From NCBI RefSeq assembly GCF_024733015.1, contig NZ_JANKJG010000016.1, forward strand, positions 1 to 55,709: DNA of 55,709 nucleotides, read 5' to 3'. The position numbers and the translations under genes were made by a program. How positions within the stretch are numbered: the stretch's first letter is position 1; the number at the start of each line of letters is the position of its first letter. The notes beneath the pieces are model-generated. The model saw nothing but the letters and a program-made list of their open reading frames with translations, made no database searches and was not told the origin of the DNA. Origin of the DNA: Pseudosulfitobacter koreensis (GTDB taxonomy: Bacteria > Pseudomonadota > Alphaproteobacteria > Rhodobacterales > Rhodobacteraceae). Shown here in pieces: positions 39,927 to 47,910 of this stretch.

Positions 39927-41405
39927 ATGGGCAATAAAGTGGCAGCCGTCATCGGCGGTGGCGTGATCGGGGGCGGCTGGGCCGCGCGGTTCTTGCTGAA
40001 CGGATGGGATGTGCAGATCTTCGACCCTGATCCGCAGGCTGAACGCAAGGTCGGTGAAGTTTTGGCCAACGCGCGGCGGTCAACGCCGGGGCTGGTCGAT
40101 GTGGTGCTGCCCGCCGAGGGCAAGTTGACCTTTCACGATACCATCGAGGGGGCCGTGGACGGTGCCGTCTGGATACAGGAAAGCGTGCCGGAACAACTGG
40201 CGATCAAACACAAGACCTTTGCCCAGATCCAAGGCGTCTGTGCGCCAGATGCGGTTATCGGGTCGTCGACGTCCGGATTCAAGCCGTCGCAACTGCAAGA
40301 GGGCGCCGCGCGCCCCGGTCAGATCATCGTCGCGCATCCGTTCAACCCGGTCTACCTGCTGCCGCTGATCGAGGTGGTGCCGACCGCCGAGAATACGCCC
40401 GCCTTTCTGGACGGGGCCGAAGCAATCCTGACCAGCATGGGCTTTTACCCCTTGCGGGTGCGCAAGGAAATCGACGCCCATATCGCGGATCGTTTCCTTG
40501 AAGCCGTGTGGCGCGAGGCGCTCTGGCTGGTCAAGGACGGCATCGCCACCACGGAAGAGATCGACAACGCGATCCGCTATGGGTTCGGCATCCGCTGGGC
40601 GCAGATGGGCCTGTTCGAAACCTACCGCGTCGCGGGCGGCGAGGCAGGCATGAAGCATTTCATGGCGCAGTTCGGTCCCTGCCTGTCGTGGCCCTGGACC
40701 AAGCTGATGGATGTGCCCGAGTTTACCGACGAGCTGGTCGATTTGATCGCGGGCCAGTCGGACGCACAGTCGGGTGCCTATTCCATCCGCGAGCTTGAAC
40801 GCATTCGCGACAACAACCTGGTGTCGATGATGCGCGCGCTCAAGGCGCAGGATTGGGGCGCGGGCGCGCTGATGAATGCCCAAGAGGCGACCTTGCGCGC
40901 GGCGTCGCCCACCGGCACGCGGATCGACCAGATGGCGGATGTATCCACGCCGCTCTTGACCGTGCACCGTGCCGTGCCGCTGGACTGGACCGATTACAAC
41001 GGCCACATGACCGAGGCGAAATATCTGCAGGTCTTCGGCGATGCCACCGACCGGTTCATGAACATGATCGGCTGCGACGCGGAATATATCGGCGCGGGCG
41101 GCAGCTATTTTACCGCTGAAACACACATCCGCCACGTGGACGAAGCGCTGGCCGGGGCCGTGATTGCAGTGCGCACGCAGGTTCTTTCAGGTGCTGGCAA
41201 GAAGATGCACCTGTTTCACGAGTTGTTCGAGGGCGAGCGGCTCTTGGCCACGGGAGAGCATTTCCTGCTGCACGTCAACCTTGAGACGCGCCGCCCGTCC
41301 GAACCTTCGGCACCTGTTCTTGCAGCGCTCGAGCGGGTGGCCGACGCCCATGCCGCGTTGCCGTCACCCAAGGGGGTAGGGCGCGCCGTCGGTCAGCGCC
41401 CTTGA
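39927..41405 (+). CDS. lcdH: Carnitine 3-dehydrogenase fused to hotdog thioesterase (CdhA-CdhB-like)
   Basis: 492 residues. The first ~315 residues form a 3-hydroxyacyl-CoA-dehydrogenase fold: Rossmann GGGVIGGGWAA, then SSTSGFKPSQL and the catalytic His in VAHPFNPVYLLP. The last part (~340-460) is a hotdog thioesterase (LDWTDYNGHMTEAKYLQVF, with Asp before GHM). The first part oxidises L-carnitine to 3-dehydrocarnitine; the second would hydrolyse the betainyl-CoA formed by the BKACE enzyme. In Pseudomonas these are separate cdhA and cdhB genes. AAGAGGTGAAGA precedes ATG 39927. It ends in a 4-bp overlap with the SDR gene. Confidence 0.88.
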   Translation: MGNKVAAVIGGGVIGGGWAARFLLNGWDVQIFDPDPQAERKVGEVLANARRSTPGLVDVVLPAEGKLTFHDTIEGAVDGAVWIQESVPEQLAIKHKTFAQIQGVCAPDAVIGSSTSGFKPSQLQEGAARPGQIIVAHPFNPVYLLPLIEVVPTAENTPAFLDGAEAILTSMGFYPLRVRKEIDAHIADRFLEAVWREALWLVKDGIATTEEIDNAIRYGFGIRWAQMGLFETYRVAGGEAGMKHFMAQFGPCLSWPWTKLMDVPEFTDELVDLIAGQSDAQSGAYSIRELERIRDNNLVSMMRALKAQDWGAGALMNAQEATLRAASPTGTRIDQMADVSTPLLTVHRAVPLDWTDYNGHMTEAKYLQVFGDATDRFMNMIGCDAEYIGAGGSYFTAETHIRHVDEALAGAVIAVRTQVLSGAGKKMHLFHELFEGERLLATGEHFLLHVNLETRRPSEPSAPVLAALERVADAHAALPSPKGVGRAVGQRP

Positions 41406-42148
41406 GGCGGGTACTGATCACCGCAGGCGCGCGCGGCATTGGCCGCGCGATGGCCGATGCCTTCGACAAGGCAGGGTTCGACGTCTGGGTGACGGACGTG
41501 GACCCCGCGGCGCTGGCGGAGATCCCTGCCGTATGGACCGGCATCGCCGCCCACGCCGCCGACGAAGACGACATGCGGCGCGTCTTTGCACAAATGGGCA
41601 GGCTGGACGTGCTTTGCGCCAACGCAGGTATCGCCGGACCCACGGCAGCGATCGAGGACGTGACGATGGAAGATTGGCGCGCCTGTCTGGGCGTCAATCT
41701 GGACGGCGCGTTTCTGGCCGCGAAATACGCGGCGCCGCTGATGAAAAAGGCGGGGCAGGGATCAATCATCGTGACCTCGTCAACCGCCGGGCAACACGGC
41801 TATCCCTTCCGCGCGCCCTATGCGGCGGCGAAATGGGGCGTGATCGGGCTGATGAAAACCCTGGCGATGGAACTGGGGCCCTTCGGTGTGCGCTGCAACG
41901 CGATCTGCCCCGGCAGCGTCGAGGGGCCGCGCATGGAAGGTGTGCTGAACCGCGAGGCCGAAGCCAAGGGGATGACCCGCGATCAGGTCTATGACGGCTA
42001 CGCAAGCGGCACCTCGATGCGGTCCTTCGTCGAAGCGGAAGACATTGCCAACATGGCGGTGTTCCTCGGCACCGATGTATCGCGCAAGGTCTCGGGGCAG
42101 GTGATCGCGGTGGATGGCCATACCGAGAACCCCGACCCGAAGGTCTAG
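41402..42148 (+). CDS. Short-chain dehydrogenase/reductase with TTG start
   Basis: 248 residues, classical SDR. ITAGARGIGRAMAD binds NAD(P), LCANAGIAGP is the NAG motif, and the catalytic Ser-Tyr-Lys lies in TSSTAGQHGYPFRAPYAAAKWG. The likely start is the TTG at 41402, whose last two bases and the next A form the TGA stop of lcdH, so translation is coupled. The C-terminus (SGQVIAVDGHTEN) is typical. The family resembles 3-hydroxybutyrate/acetoacetyl-CoA-linked SDRs, which would fit acetoacetate made by carnitine cleavage, but the substrate is inferred. Confidence 0.88.
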   Translation: MRRVLITAGARGIGRAMADAFDKAGFDVWVTDVDPAALAEIPAVWTGIAAHAADEDDMRRVFAQMGRLDVLCANAGIAGPTAAIEDVTMEDWRACLGVNLDGAFLAAKYAAPLMKKAGQGSIIVTSSTAGQHGYPFRAPYAAAKWGVIGLMKTLAMELGPFGVRCNAICPGSVEGPRMEGVLNREAEAKGMTRDQVYDGYASGTSMRSFVEAEDIANMAVFLGTDVSRKVSGQVIAVDGHTENPDPKV

Positions 42149-43005
42149 ACGATCAGTGGACGCAATGCGTTCAGATGCCCCGGCATGTCACGCGCCGTGA
42201 CCGAGGCCTGGCGGATCAGCGTGTCGAAATCCCCTGTCAGCGTCTCGATCCGGGGTCGATCGCGGAACGCCATGTAGTGCCCGCCGGTATAAAGCACGGC
42301 GAGCAGCGGCCCGAATATGGTGATCGGCGTCGCATAGAGCCTGCGCGCATCGAAGAGCGTGACGCGGAGACGCGGATACAATTGCTCGGTCAGTTCGATC
42401 AGCTGGTTCAACTGGGCCGCGCGCACCGGGACGGGCAGCCCTTCGTAATAGCCTGTGCCCGCCGCAAAGCTTTGCAATTCATAAAGCGGCATGGCGATTT
42501 CATAGTCAGACTGTGCCGAACGCATCCACGCAAGGCGGTCGCGCGAGGCATTGATGGCCTGTGTGATGGTGCGTCCCAGATGCGGGCTGTATTCCCATTC
42601 CAGCATCGCTTGGGTCTTCAACATGTCGGGCAGGGCGGCGGGCACGTGCCGAATCTTGTAGCCCGCAGCCTCGCGGTGCCAGCCAAAGATCGTCTCGTCC
42701 ACCAGCGCACGCGGTGCATGGGTGAGGCTGAGCGCTGCCGACAGAAGATCGGCGGCAGATTCCGGACGGTCGGACAGACCCAGCAACCAATCCGCCGACA
42801 CGCCAAGCGCAGTGGCGCAGGCCCCCACCACATGCGCACCGGGCAGGCGCGCGCCGTCGTCCTTCAACGCTTGGGACAGCGTCGATCGGTCCGTGCCAAC
42901 AGCACGGGCCAGGCCGCTTTGCGTGGCACCAGTCTCTTTCATCGCCTGCGCCAGCCGATCGCGAAACAGCGCCGCGCGTGCGCGTTTGTCGTTATTTATG
43001 CTCAT
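42145..43005 (-). CDS. XRE-family transcriptional regulator with C-terminal sensor-like domain
   Basis: 286 residues from ATG 43005. The N-terminal HTH_XRE is FRDRLAQAMKETGATQSGLARAVGTDRSTLSQAL (residues ~15-48), followed by a conserved second part GVSADWLLGLSDRPE. The remaining ~190 residues are not a known enzyme to me; they resemble the ligand-sensing C-termini of DUF5753-like regulators (HREAAGYKIRHVPAALPDM, then FDARRLYATPITIFGPL). It is divergent from a fatty-acid desaturase and shares its stop region (CTAG 42145-42148) with the convergent SDR. A palindrome lies over its SD region. Confidence 0.8.
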   Translation of the reverse strand: MSINNDKRARAALFRDRLAQAMKETGATQSGLARAVGTDRSTLSQALKDDGARLPGAHVVGACATALGVSADWLLGLSDRPESAADLLSAALSLTHAPRALVDETIFGWHREAAGYKIRHVPAALPDMLKTQAMLEWEYSPHLGRTITQAINASRDRLAWMRSAQSDYEIAMPLYELQSFAAGTGYYEGLPVPVRAAQLNQLIELTEQLYPRLRVTLFDARRLYATPITIFGPLLAVLYTGGHYMAFRDRPRIETLTGDFDTLIRQASVTARDMPGHLNALRPLIV

Positions 43006-43008
43006 GCT

Positions 43009-43044
43009 GTGATGTTTATCACGAAACGTGGATTTTGTTAACAA
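43009..43044. promoter_or_regulatory. Two palindromes in the regulator-desaturase intergenic region
   Basis: GTGAT-gttt-ATCAC at 43009-43022 covers the ribosome-binding region of the XRE regulator, and TTGTTAACAA at 43035-43044 lies midway between the divergent starts. Both are good candidates for operators of that regulator (autorepression and desaturase control). The site assignment is inference. Confidence 0.45.
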
Positions 43045-43092
43045 GGTTCAGAATGGCTGGTGACGCAGCGTCGCGTTAGCGTCAGCCGCAAT

Positions 43093-44040
43093 ATGAATAC
43101 CGAATATCGAATACCCCCGATCAACACCGGCCACAGCATCGCCCGCCCCCGCAAAAGCGCAGGCTGGGAATGGCCCACCATCCTTCTTTTTATCGTCTGC
43201 TACGCCGTTCTTGCCCTGGGTCTGTTCTGGCTTTCACTGGTTTCGGTGACACTTGCCGCGGCTGCAATCACGCTGGCGCTGGTACTGCATTCGTCGCTCA
43301 GCCACGAGATTTTGCACGGCCATCCTTTCCCGTCGCAGCGGGTCAACACTGCGCTGGGCGTGGTGCAGCCGGGGCTGTTCATCCCGTTCATCCGGTTTCG
43401 CGACACCCACCTTGCACACCACCGCGACGCGCGGCTGACCGATCCCTATGACGATCCCGAAAGCAACTATCTGGACCCCGACGTCTGGAGCCGTCTGCCG
43501 CGCTGGCAGCAACATGTGCTGAGCGTGAACAACACCCTTCTGGGCCGCATGACCGTGGGGCCGCTGGTCGCGCAATGGGCGTTCATGCGCGGTGATCTTG
43601 CCCTTATCCGGGGCGGCGACCGGGCGGTGACGGCGGGATGGCTGTGGCATCTGCCGGGGCTGATGGCGGTGTTGGCGTTGGTGGCATGGTCGCCAATGCC
43701 GCTTTGGGCCTATGTCGCGGCGGCCTATGCGGCGCTGGCGATCCTGAAGATCCGCACGTTTCTGGAACACCAGGCCCATGCGCGCAGCCGGGGGCGCACG
43801 GTGATCATCGAAGACCGCGGGCCGCTGGCGTTTCTGTTTCTGAACAACAACCTGCACGTGGTGCATCACATGCATCCGCGCCTGCCGTGGTATCGTCTGC
43901 CCGCGCTTTATGCGGCGCATAGGACGCGGTTTCTGGCCTGCAACGACGGCTATATGTTCCGATCCTACGCCCAGATCTTTGCACGGTTCTTCCTGACGGC
44001 CAAGGACCCTGTTGCACATCCGCTCTGGCGCAGGGACTGA
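43093..44040 (+). CDS. Membrane fatty acid desaturase
   Basis: 315 residues from ATG 43093 (a GTG at 43060 is also open). Three histidine boxes of the membrane di-iron desaturases are visible: HEILHGHPF, HLAHHRDA and NNLHVVHHMHP. Hydrophobic helices flank them (TILLFIVCYAVLALGLFWLSLV; GLMAVLALVAWSPMPLW). It should introduce a double bond into a membrane acyl chain or hydroxylate a lipid; the exact chemistry cannot be read. It is divergent from the XRE gene and lies 20 bp before an EamA transporter gene. Confidence 0.88.
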   Translation: MNTEYRIPPINTGHSIARPRKSAGWEWPTILLFIVCYAVLALGLFWLSLVSVTLAAAAITLALVLHSSLSHEILHGHPFPSQRVNTALGVVQPGLFIPFIRFRDTHLAHHRDARLTDPYDDPESNYLDPDVWSRLPRWQQHVLSVNNTLLGRMTVGPLVAQWAFMRGDLALIRGGDRAVTAGWLWHLPGLMAVLALVAWSPMPLWAYVAAAYAALAILKIRTFLEHQAHARSRGRTVIIEDRGPLAFLFLNNNLHVVHHMHPRLPWYRLPALYAAHRTRFLACNDGYMFRSYAQIFARFFLTAKDPVAHPLWRRD

Positions 44041-44060
44041 ATTCGCGGCACTGGTTGGCG

Positions 44061-44963
44061 ATGAGCCTCTGGATACCCATCACCCTGGCCGCTGCGTTTT
44101 TCCAGACGCTGCGCTTTGTCCTGCAAAAGAAGCTGGCAACGACCGCGTTGTCGGCGGCGGGGGCGACATTCGCGCGGTTCCTCTATTCCGCACCGCTGGT
44201 TGCCGTGCTGGCGATGGTTTATTTCCGCACGACTGGTCAGGCCCTGCCGCCCCTGAACGCGGCCTTCTGGCTTTATGGTGCGTTTGGCGGGCTGGCGCAG
44301 GTTCTGGCGACGGTCTGCGTGGTGATGCTGTTCAAGGCGCGCAATTTCGCCGTCGGCATCACCTTCAAGAAGACCGAAGTGATCCAGACCGTTCTGGTCG
44401 GCTGGGTGCTGCTGGGCGAAGGCGTCACCCTGCCGGGGTTCGGTGCGATTGCGCTGGGGCTGATCGGGGTGCTGCTGCTGTCCGCGCCGCCCGATCTGGT
44501 GCGCTGGGGTCTGCGCGATCTGGCGAACCGGGCGGCGGGGCTGGGACTGTTGTCGGGGATCCTCTTTGCCATATCGGGCGTCTGCTACCGGGGGGCGTCA
44601 CTGCAACTGCCGCTGGAGGACCCGCTGGCGCGCGCCGGGCTGACGCTGGCCTGCGTGACCGCGATGCAGCTGGTGGGCATGACTATATGGTTGCGGCTGC
44701 GCGAAGCGGGCGAGATCACTGCCGTCTGGCGCGCGCGCCGCGTCGCAGTGTGGATCGGGCTTACGTCACTAGTGGGGTCGCTTTGCTGGTTCACCGCATT
44801 CACATTGCAGAACGTGGCCTATGTCAACGCGCTGGGACAGGTCGAGCTGATCTTCAGCCTGATGGCCACGGTCCTGTTCTTTCGCGAAAAGGTCAGCGCG
44901 CGCGAATGGGCGGGCATGGCGGTGCTGGCGGCGTCGATCCTGACGCTGGTGCTGGTGATCTGA
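44061..44963 (+). CDS. EamA/DMT family transporter
   Basis: 300 residues with about ten hydrophobic helices in two EamA halves. The second half starts near AGLGLLSGILFAISGVCYRGAS, and the C-terminal helix ends WAGMAVLAASILTLVLVI. The FKKTEVIQTVLVGWVLLGE segment is typical of the fold. The substrate is unknown (metabolite efflux is common in the family). It starts 20 bp after the desaturase stop and is convergent with the Nudix gene. Confidence 0.85.
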   Translation: MSLWIPITLAAAFFQTLRFVLQKKLATTALSAAGATFARFLYSAPLVAVLAMVYFRTTGQALPPLNAAFWLYGAFGGLAQVLATVCVVMLFKARNFAVGITFKKTEVIQTVLVGWVLLGEGVTLPGFGAIALGLIGVLLLSAPPDLVRWGLRDLANRAAGLGLLSGILFAISGVCYRGASLQLPLEDPLARAGLTLACVTAMQLVGMTIWLRLREAGEITAVWRARRVAVWIGLTSLVGSLCWFTAFTLQNVAYVNALGQVELIFSLMATVLFFREKVSAREWAGMAVLAASILTLVLVI

Positions 44964-44968
44964 CCGCC

Positions 44969-45676
44969 CTAATCCGTGGGCAGATGACCGCGCAGGCGCA
45001 GGAACAGGTTCTCTTCCTCGTTGTTCTTGAAGAAGGGCACGCTCTCGGGCGGCTCGACCGACCGGGCGCGCTTTTGGACTTCGCTTAGCACCACTTCGGT
45101 GATGAACGGCATATCAAAGCTGCGCACGTCGTCCAGACCCACCCATTGCAGATGCGACAGCTCGTCCGAGGCGGCAGAGAAATCGTCGGGGTCGGTCACC
45201 AGCGTGTCGGCATCGACGAGGAAGAATCGCGCGTCGAACCGGCGCGGACGGCCCGGCGGGGTGATCGCGCGAAACACGAATTGCAGCGCCGAGGCGTGGG
45301 GTACGTGCCCGGTCGCGGCAAAATCGGTCCAGTCCCGCGGCACGGGCACGTCCCATCCGCCGGGCTGGCCAAGAACCTGGCCGGTTTCCTCGAACAGCTC
45401 GCGCACGGCGGCCACGGACAGGGCGTGGGCCATATCGGGCGCGCTGTCTTCGGCAATCCGCGCGGCACAGCCATCGGGCAGCGAGCCTGCCAGCGGCACG
45501 TGATAGTCGCCCGCGTCCACGGCACCGCCGGGAAAGACGAACTTGTTGGGCATGAATACGGCCTTCGCCCCGCGCTGCCCCATCAGGATGCGCGGGCTGC
45601 TCCAGCGGTCACGCAACACGATCACGGTGGCCGCATGGCGGATCTGGCTTTTGTCAATCTTGGTTTCGGCGGTCAT
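44969..45676 (-). CDS. NUDIX hydrolase (NUDT19-like split box)
   Basis: 235 residues from ATG 45676. The Nudix box is present but interrupted: VFPGGAVDAGD is followed by a ~28-residue insertion before AAVRELFEETGQVLG, the REx2EExG part. This layout matches the NUDT19/RP2p type, which acts on CoA derivatives. The beta strands that follow (FVFRAITPPGRPRRFDARFFLVD) are normal. It ends 6 bp from the convergent transporter gene and lies downstream of the DUF983 gene on the same strand. Confidence 0.85.
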   Translation of the reverse strand: MTAETKIDKSQIRHAATVIVLRDRWSSPRILMGQRGAKAVFMPNKFVFPGGAVDAGDYHVPLAGSLPDGCAARIAEDSAPDMAHALSVAAVRELFEETGQVLGQPGGWDVPVPRDWTDFAATGHVPHASALQFVFRAITPPGRPRRFDARFFLVDADTLVTDPDDFSAASDELSHLQWVGLDDVRSFDMPFITEVVLSEVQKRARSVEPPESVPFFKNNEEENLFLRLRGHLPTD

Positions 45677-45715
45677 CCCTTGGCCCTCTTGCGACGGGCC
45701 ACGCAAGTGACAGGT

Positions 45716-46162
45716 TCAGGCCCTTGCGGCGTCCTCGGTCATCTTGCGGGCCCATTTGAAGCCGACAATGGCCCCCTTAAGTCTGGGCAGAAGGTAGAGG
45801 GACAAGGCGACGCAGCCAACCGCAAAGATCGTAAAAAGCACCAAAGGTTCGGGACGCCACGTCACAAAGGCGAAATGCAGCGAAGGCGCCATCAGGTGAC
45901 CGACGATCAGGATGGTCAGATAGGCCGGGCCGTCCTCTGCCTTGAACTGAGCGAGGTCCTGACGGCAGACCGTGCAGGTCGGTGCGACCTTGAGGTACCC
46001 CTTCAACAGGCGACCGCGCCCGCAGTTGGGGCAACGGTTGCGCCAGCCGCGCAGCATCGCGGGAAACGACTTTTGCTCGGTCGGCTCCGTGATTTCGTGC
46101 ACGTCTGGCATGTCCGGCACGTCTGTCATGTCGAGGTTTGTCATCTGATAATCATCACGCAT
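45716..46162 (-). CDS. DUF983 membrane protein with zinc ribbon
   Basis: 148 residues. A zinc ribbon CPNCGRG...CTVCRQD is followed by two membrane helices (AYLTILIVGHLMAPSLHFAFV; LVLFTIFAVGCVALSLYLLP). This is the DUF983 layout common in alphaproteobacteria. The N-terminus has extra Asp/Met-rich residues (MTNLDMTDVPDMPDVHEI), so the start is uncertain; ATG 46162 is used. It precedes the Nudix gene by 39 bp and may be cotranscribed. Function is unknown. Confidence 0.85.
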   Translation of the reverse strand: MRDDYQMTNLDMTDVPDMPDVHEITEPTEQKSFPAMLRGWRNRCPNCGRGRLLKGYLKVAPTCTVCRQDLAQFKAEDGPAYLTILIVGHLMAPSLHFAFVTWRPEPLVLFTIFAVGCVALSLYLLPRLKGAIVGFKWARKMTEDAARA

Positions 46163-46400
46163 GGGCGGAATCCTGTCTGTTGATGGATTGATGCGCCATC
46201 CGCAGATGAAATGAAATGGCACCTTTTGTCATTGCGTCGGGATGTCGCGCATGTCGGCGCCTCGTTGCGCACGCTCGACAGGGGGGCAAGACGGCGCGCC
46301 GAGACCTTTTTGCGACGGAATGTGCGCGCCCTTGCGTTTTAGGATGCACGAGGGGGCGACGAGGAACGCCGCACCCCAATAAGAAACGGAGCAACACCCA

Positions 46401-46892
46401 ATGAAATATACACAGTTCATCGCCGCAATCATCGGCGCCGCCGTGACGATCACAGGAACCACGGTTCTGGCCGAACGCGCCGGGGCAGGCGACCACATGC
46501 GTCCCAGCTTTTCGGACATGGATACCAACGCCGACGGCCAGATTACGCCCGAAGAGATCGCCGCACGCGGCGAAGCCCGCCTTGCCAAGGTCGACACCGA
46601 CGGCGACGGCTTCCTGAGCGAGGCGGAAATGGTCGCCGCCGCCACCGAGCGCGCCAGCCAGCGCCATGCCCGCATGGTCGAGCGAATGGACGCGAACGCG
46701 GACGGCAAGCTGAGCCTCGATGAGATGAAGCCCAAGCGTGACCGCGGCGCAAGGATGTTCGAGCGCGCGGATACGGACAACAGCGGCGGCATCTCGGAAG
46801 AGGAATTTGCCGAAGCGACCAAGAAGATGGAGCGCCACATGCGCAAGGGCCACAGCCGTGATCACGCCGGTGACGCGCCCGCAGCCGACTGA
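46401..46892 (+). CDS. Exported protein with four EF-hands
   Basis: 163 residues. Signal peptide from MKYTQFIAAIIGAAVTITGTTVLA. Four canonical 12-residue EF-hand loops lie at 41-52 (DTNADGQITPEE), 65-76 (DTDGDGFLSEAE), 97-108 (DANADGKLSLDE) and 124-135 (DTDNSGGISEEE), all with Asp or Asn at positions 1, 3 and 5 and Glu at 12 except Ser at 5 in the last loop. The C-terminus is His/Arg-rich. It should be a periplasmic Ca2+-binding protein. It precedes an ECF sigma factor gene and is separated from it by a hairpin. The ATG is preceded by CGGAG. Confidence 0.9.
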   Translation: MKYTQFIAAIIGAAVTITGTTVLAERAGAGDHMRPSFSDMDTNADGQITPEEIAARGEARLAKVDTDGDGFLSEAEMVAAATERASQRHARMVERMDANADGKLSLDEMKPKRDRGARMFERADTDNSGGISEEEFAEATKKMERHMRKGHSRDHAGDAPAAD

Positions 46893-46903
46893 TCGACGCG
46901 TGG

Positions 46904-46931
46904 GCGGCCCGCTGCTTGTGCGGCGGGCCGC
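46904..46931. terminator. Hairpin between EF-hand and sigma factor genes
   Basis: GCGGCCCGC (46904-46912) pairs perfectly with GCGGGCCGC (46923-46931) around a 10-nt loop. There is no U-tract, so it may be an attenuator or processing site rather than a full stop. It would let the EF-hand mRNA be expressed above the sigma factor. Confidence 0.55.
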
Positions 46932-46952
46932 AACATATTACCGCTGAGCGGA

Positions 46953-47543
46953 ATGGACATGCCCCTGGATCAGGACACAGAAACCGACGATGCCACCCTT
47001 CTGGCGCGCTATGCGCGGGGGGATGCGTCGGCGACGCGGACACTGACTTTGCGGCTGACACCGCGGGTGTTCGGCCATGCCTACCGGGTTCTCGGTGACA
47101 GCGCCGAGGCCGAGGACGTGGCCCAGGACGCGATGCTGCGCCTGTGGAAGATCGCGCCCGACTGGGAAGCCGACCGCGCGCAGGTGTCGACCTGGCTCTA
47201 CCGGGTCACGGCCAACCTGTGCACCGACCGCCTGCGCAAACGGCGTGGCGGTCCCGCGCTGGACGAGATCGCCGAGCCTGCGGACCCTGCACCCGGCGTC
47301 GAGACGCAGATGCAAAGCCGTGCGCGCATGGACGCGCTGACGGCGGCGCTGCAAAGCCTGCCCGAGCGGCAGCGTCAGGCGGTGGTCCTGCGCCACATCG
47401 AAGGCTTGGCGAACCCCGAGATTGCCGACATCCTGGACGTGGGTGTCGAAGCGGTGGAAAGCCTGACCGCGCGGGGAAAACGGGCACTCAAGGCGGCATT
47501 GGCGCCGCAGAAACAAGCGTTGGGGATTTCCGATGACGGCTGA
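46953..47543 (+). CDS. ECF-type RNA polymerase sigma factor
   Basis: 196 residues. Sigma region 2 is ARYARGDASATRTLTLRLTPRVFGHAYRVLGDSAEAEDVAQDAMLRLWKIAPDW (with the -10 recognition helix), and region 4 is LPERQRQAVVLRHIEGLANPEIADILDVGVEAVESLTARGKRAL (the -35 HTH). There is no region 3, as in group 4 (ECF). It is followed, overlapping by 11 bp, by a one-pass membrane protein and then a CnrX-like sensor, the usual sigma/anti-sigma arrangement. The first ATG (46953) is next to GCGGA; ATG 46959 is also possible. Confidence 0.9.
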   Translation: MDMPLDQDTETDDATLLARYARGDASATRTLTLRLTPRVFGHAYRVLGDSAEAEDVAQDAMLRLWKIAPDWEADRAQVSTWLYRVTANLCTDRLRKRRGGPALDEIAEPADPAPGVETQMQSRARMDALTAALQSLPERQRQAVVLRHIEGLANPEIADILDVGVEAVESLTARGKRALKAALAPQKQALGISDDG

Positions 47544-47910
47544 TAGGCACGAGATGACCGACGCAGCACTGGACGATCTGTTTCAGGACGCGCGCGCACC
47601 GCAAATGCCCGAGGGGCTGATGTTACGCGTGCTTGACGCGGGGTTTGCCGCGCAACCGGCACCCGGCGCGACGCGTGCACCGCTGTCGCGCTGGCGGCGG
47701 CTGGCGGCGGCGATGGGCGGCTGGCAGGGCATGGGCGGTCTGGTTGCCGCCACCTGTGCGGGCTTCTGGATCGGGGTCAGCCCGCCACAGTACCTGCCGG
47801 ATGCGGCGCTGTCGCTGCTGGGGGCGGGCGCCGGGTTTGAAACCACGGATATGACAGAAGTGGCGGCCTATGGTTGGGTCGTGGACGAAGGAAGTGACAT
47901 TGATGGATAA
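47533..47910 (+). CDS. One-pass membrane protein, candidate anti-sigma factor
   Basis: 125 residues. The N-terminal ~55 residues are cytosolic-looking (DDLFQDARAPQMPEGLMLRVLDAGF), then a single membrane helix (GLVAATCAGFWIGV, ~70-83) and a short periplasmic tail ending in acidic residues. No ZAS zinc motif is present. Position between the sigma gene (11-bp overlap) and the CnrX-like gene (8-bp overlap) mirrors CnrY of the CnrYXH system, so an anti-sigma role is inferred. The sequence itself has no recognised family. Confidence 0.65.
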   Translation: MTADRHEMTDAALDDLFQDARAPQMPEGLMLRVLDAGFAAQPAPGATRAPLSRWRRLAAAMGGWQGMGGLVAATCAGFWIGVSPPQYLPDAALSLLGAGAGFETTDMTEVAAYGWVVDEGSDIDG

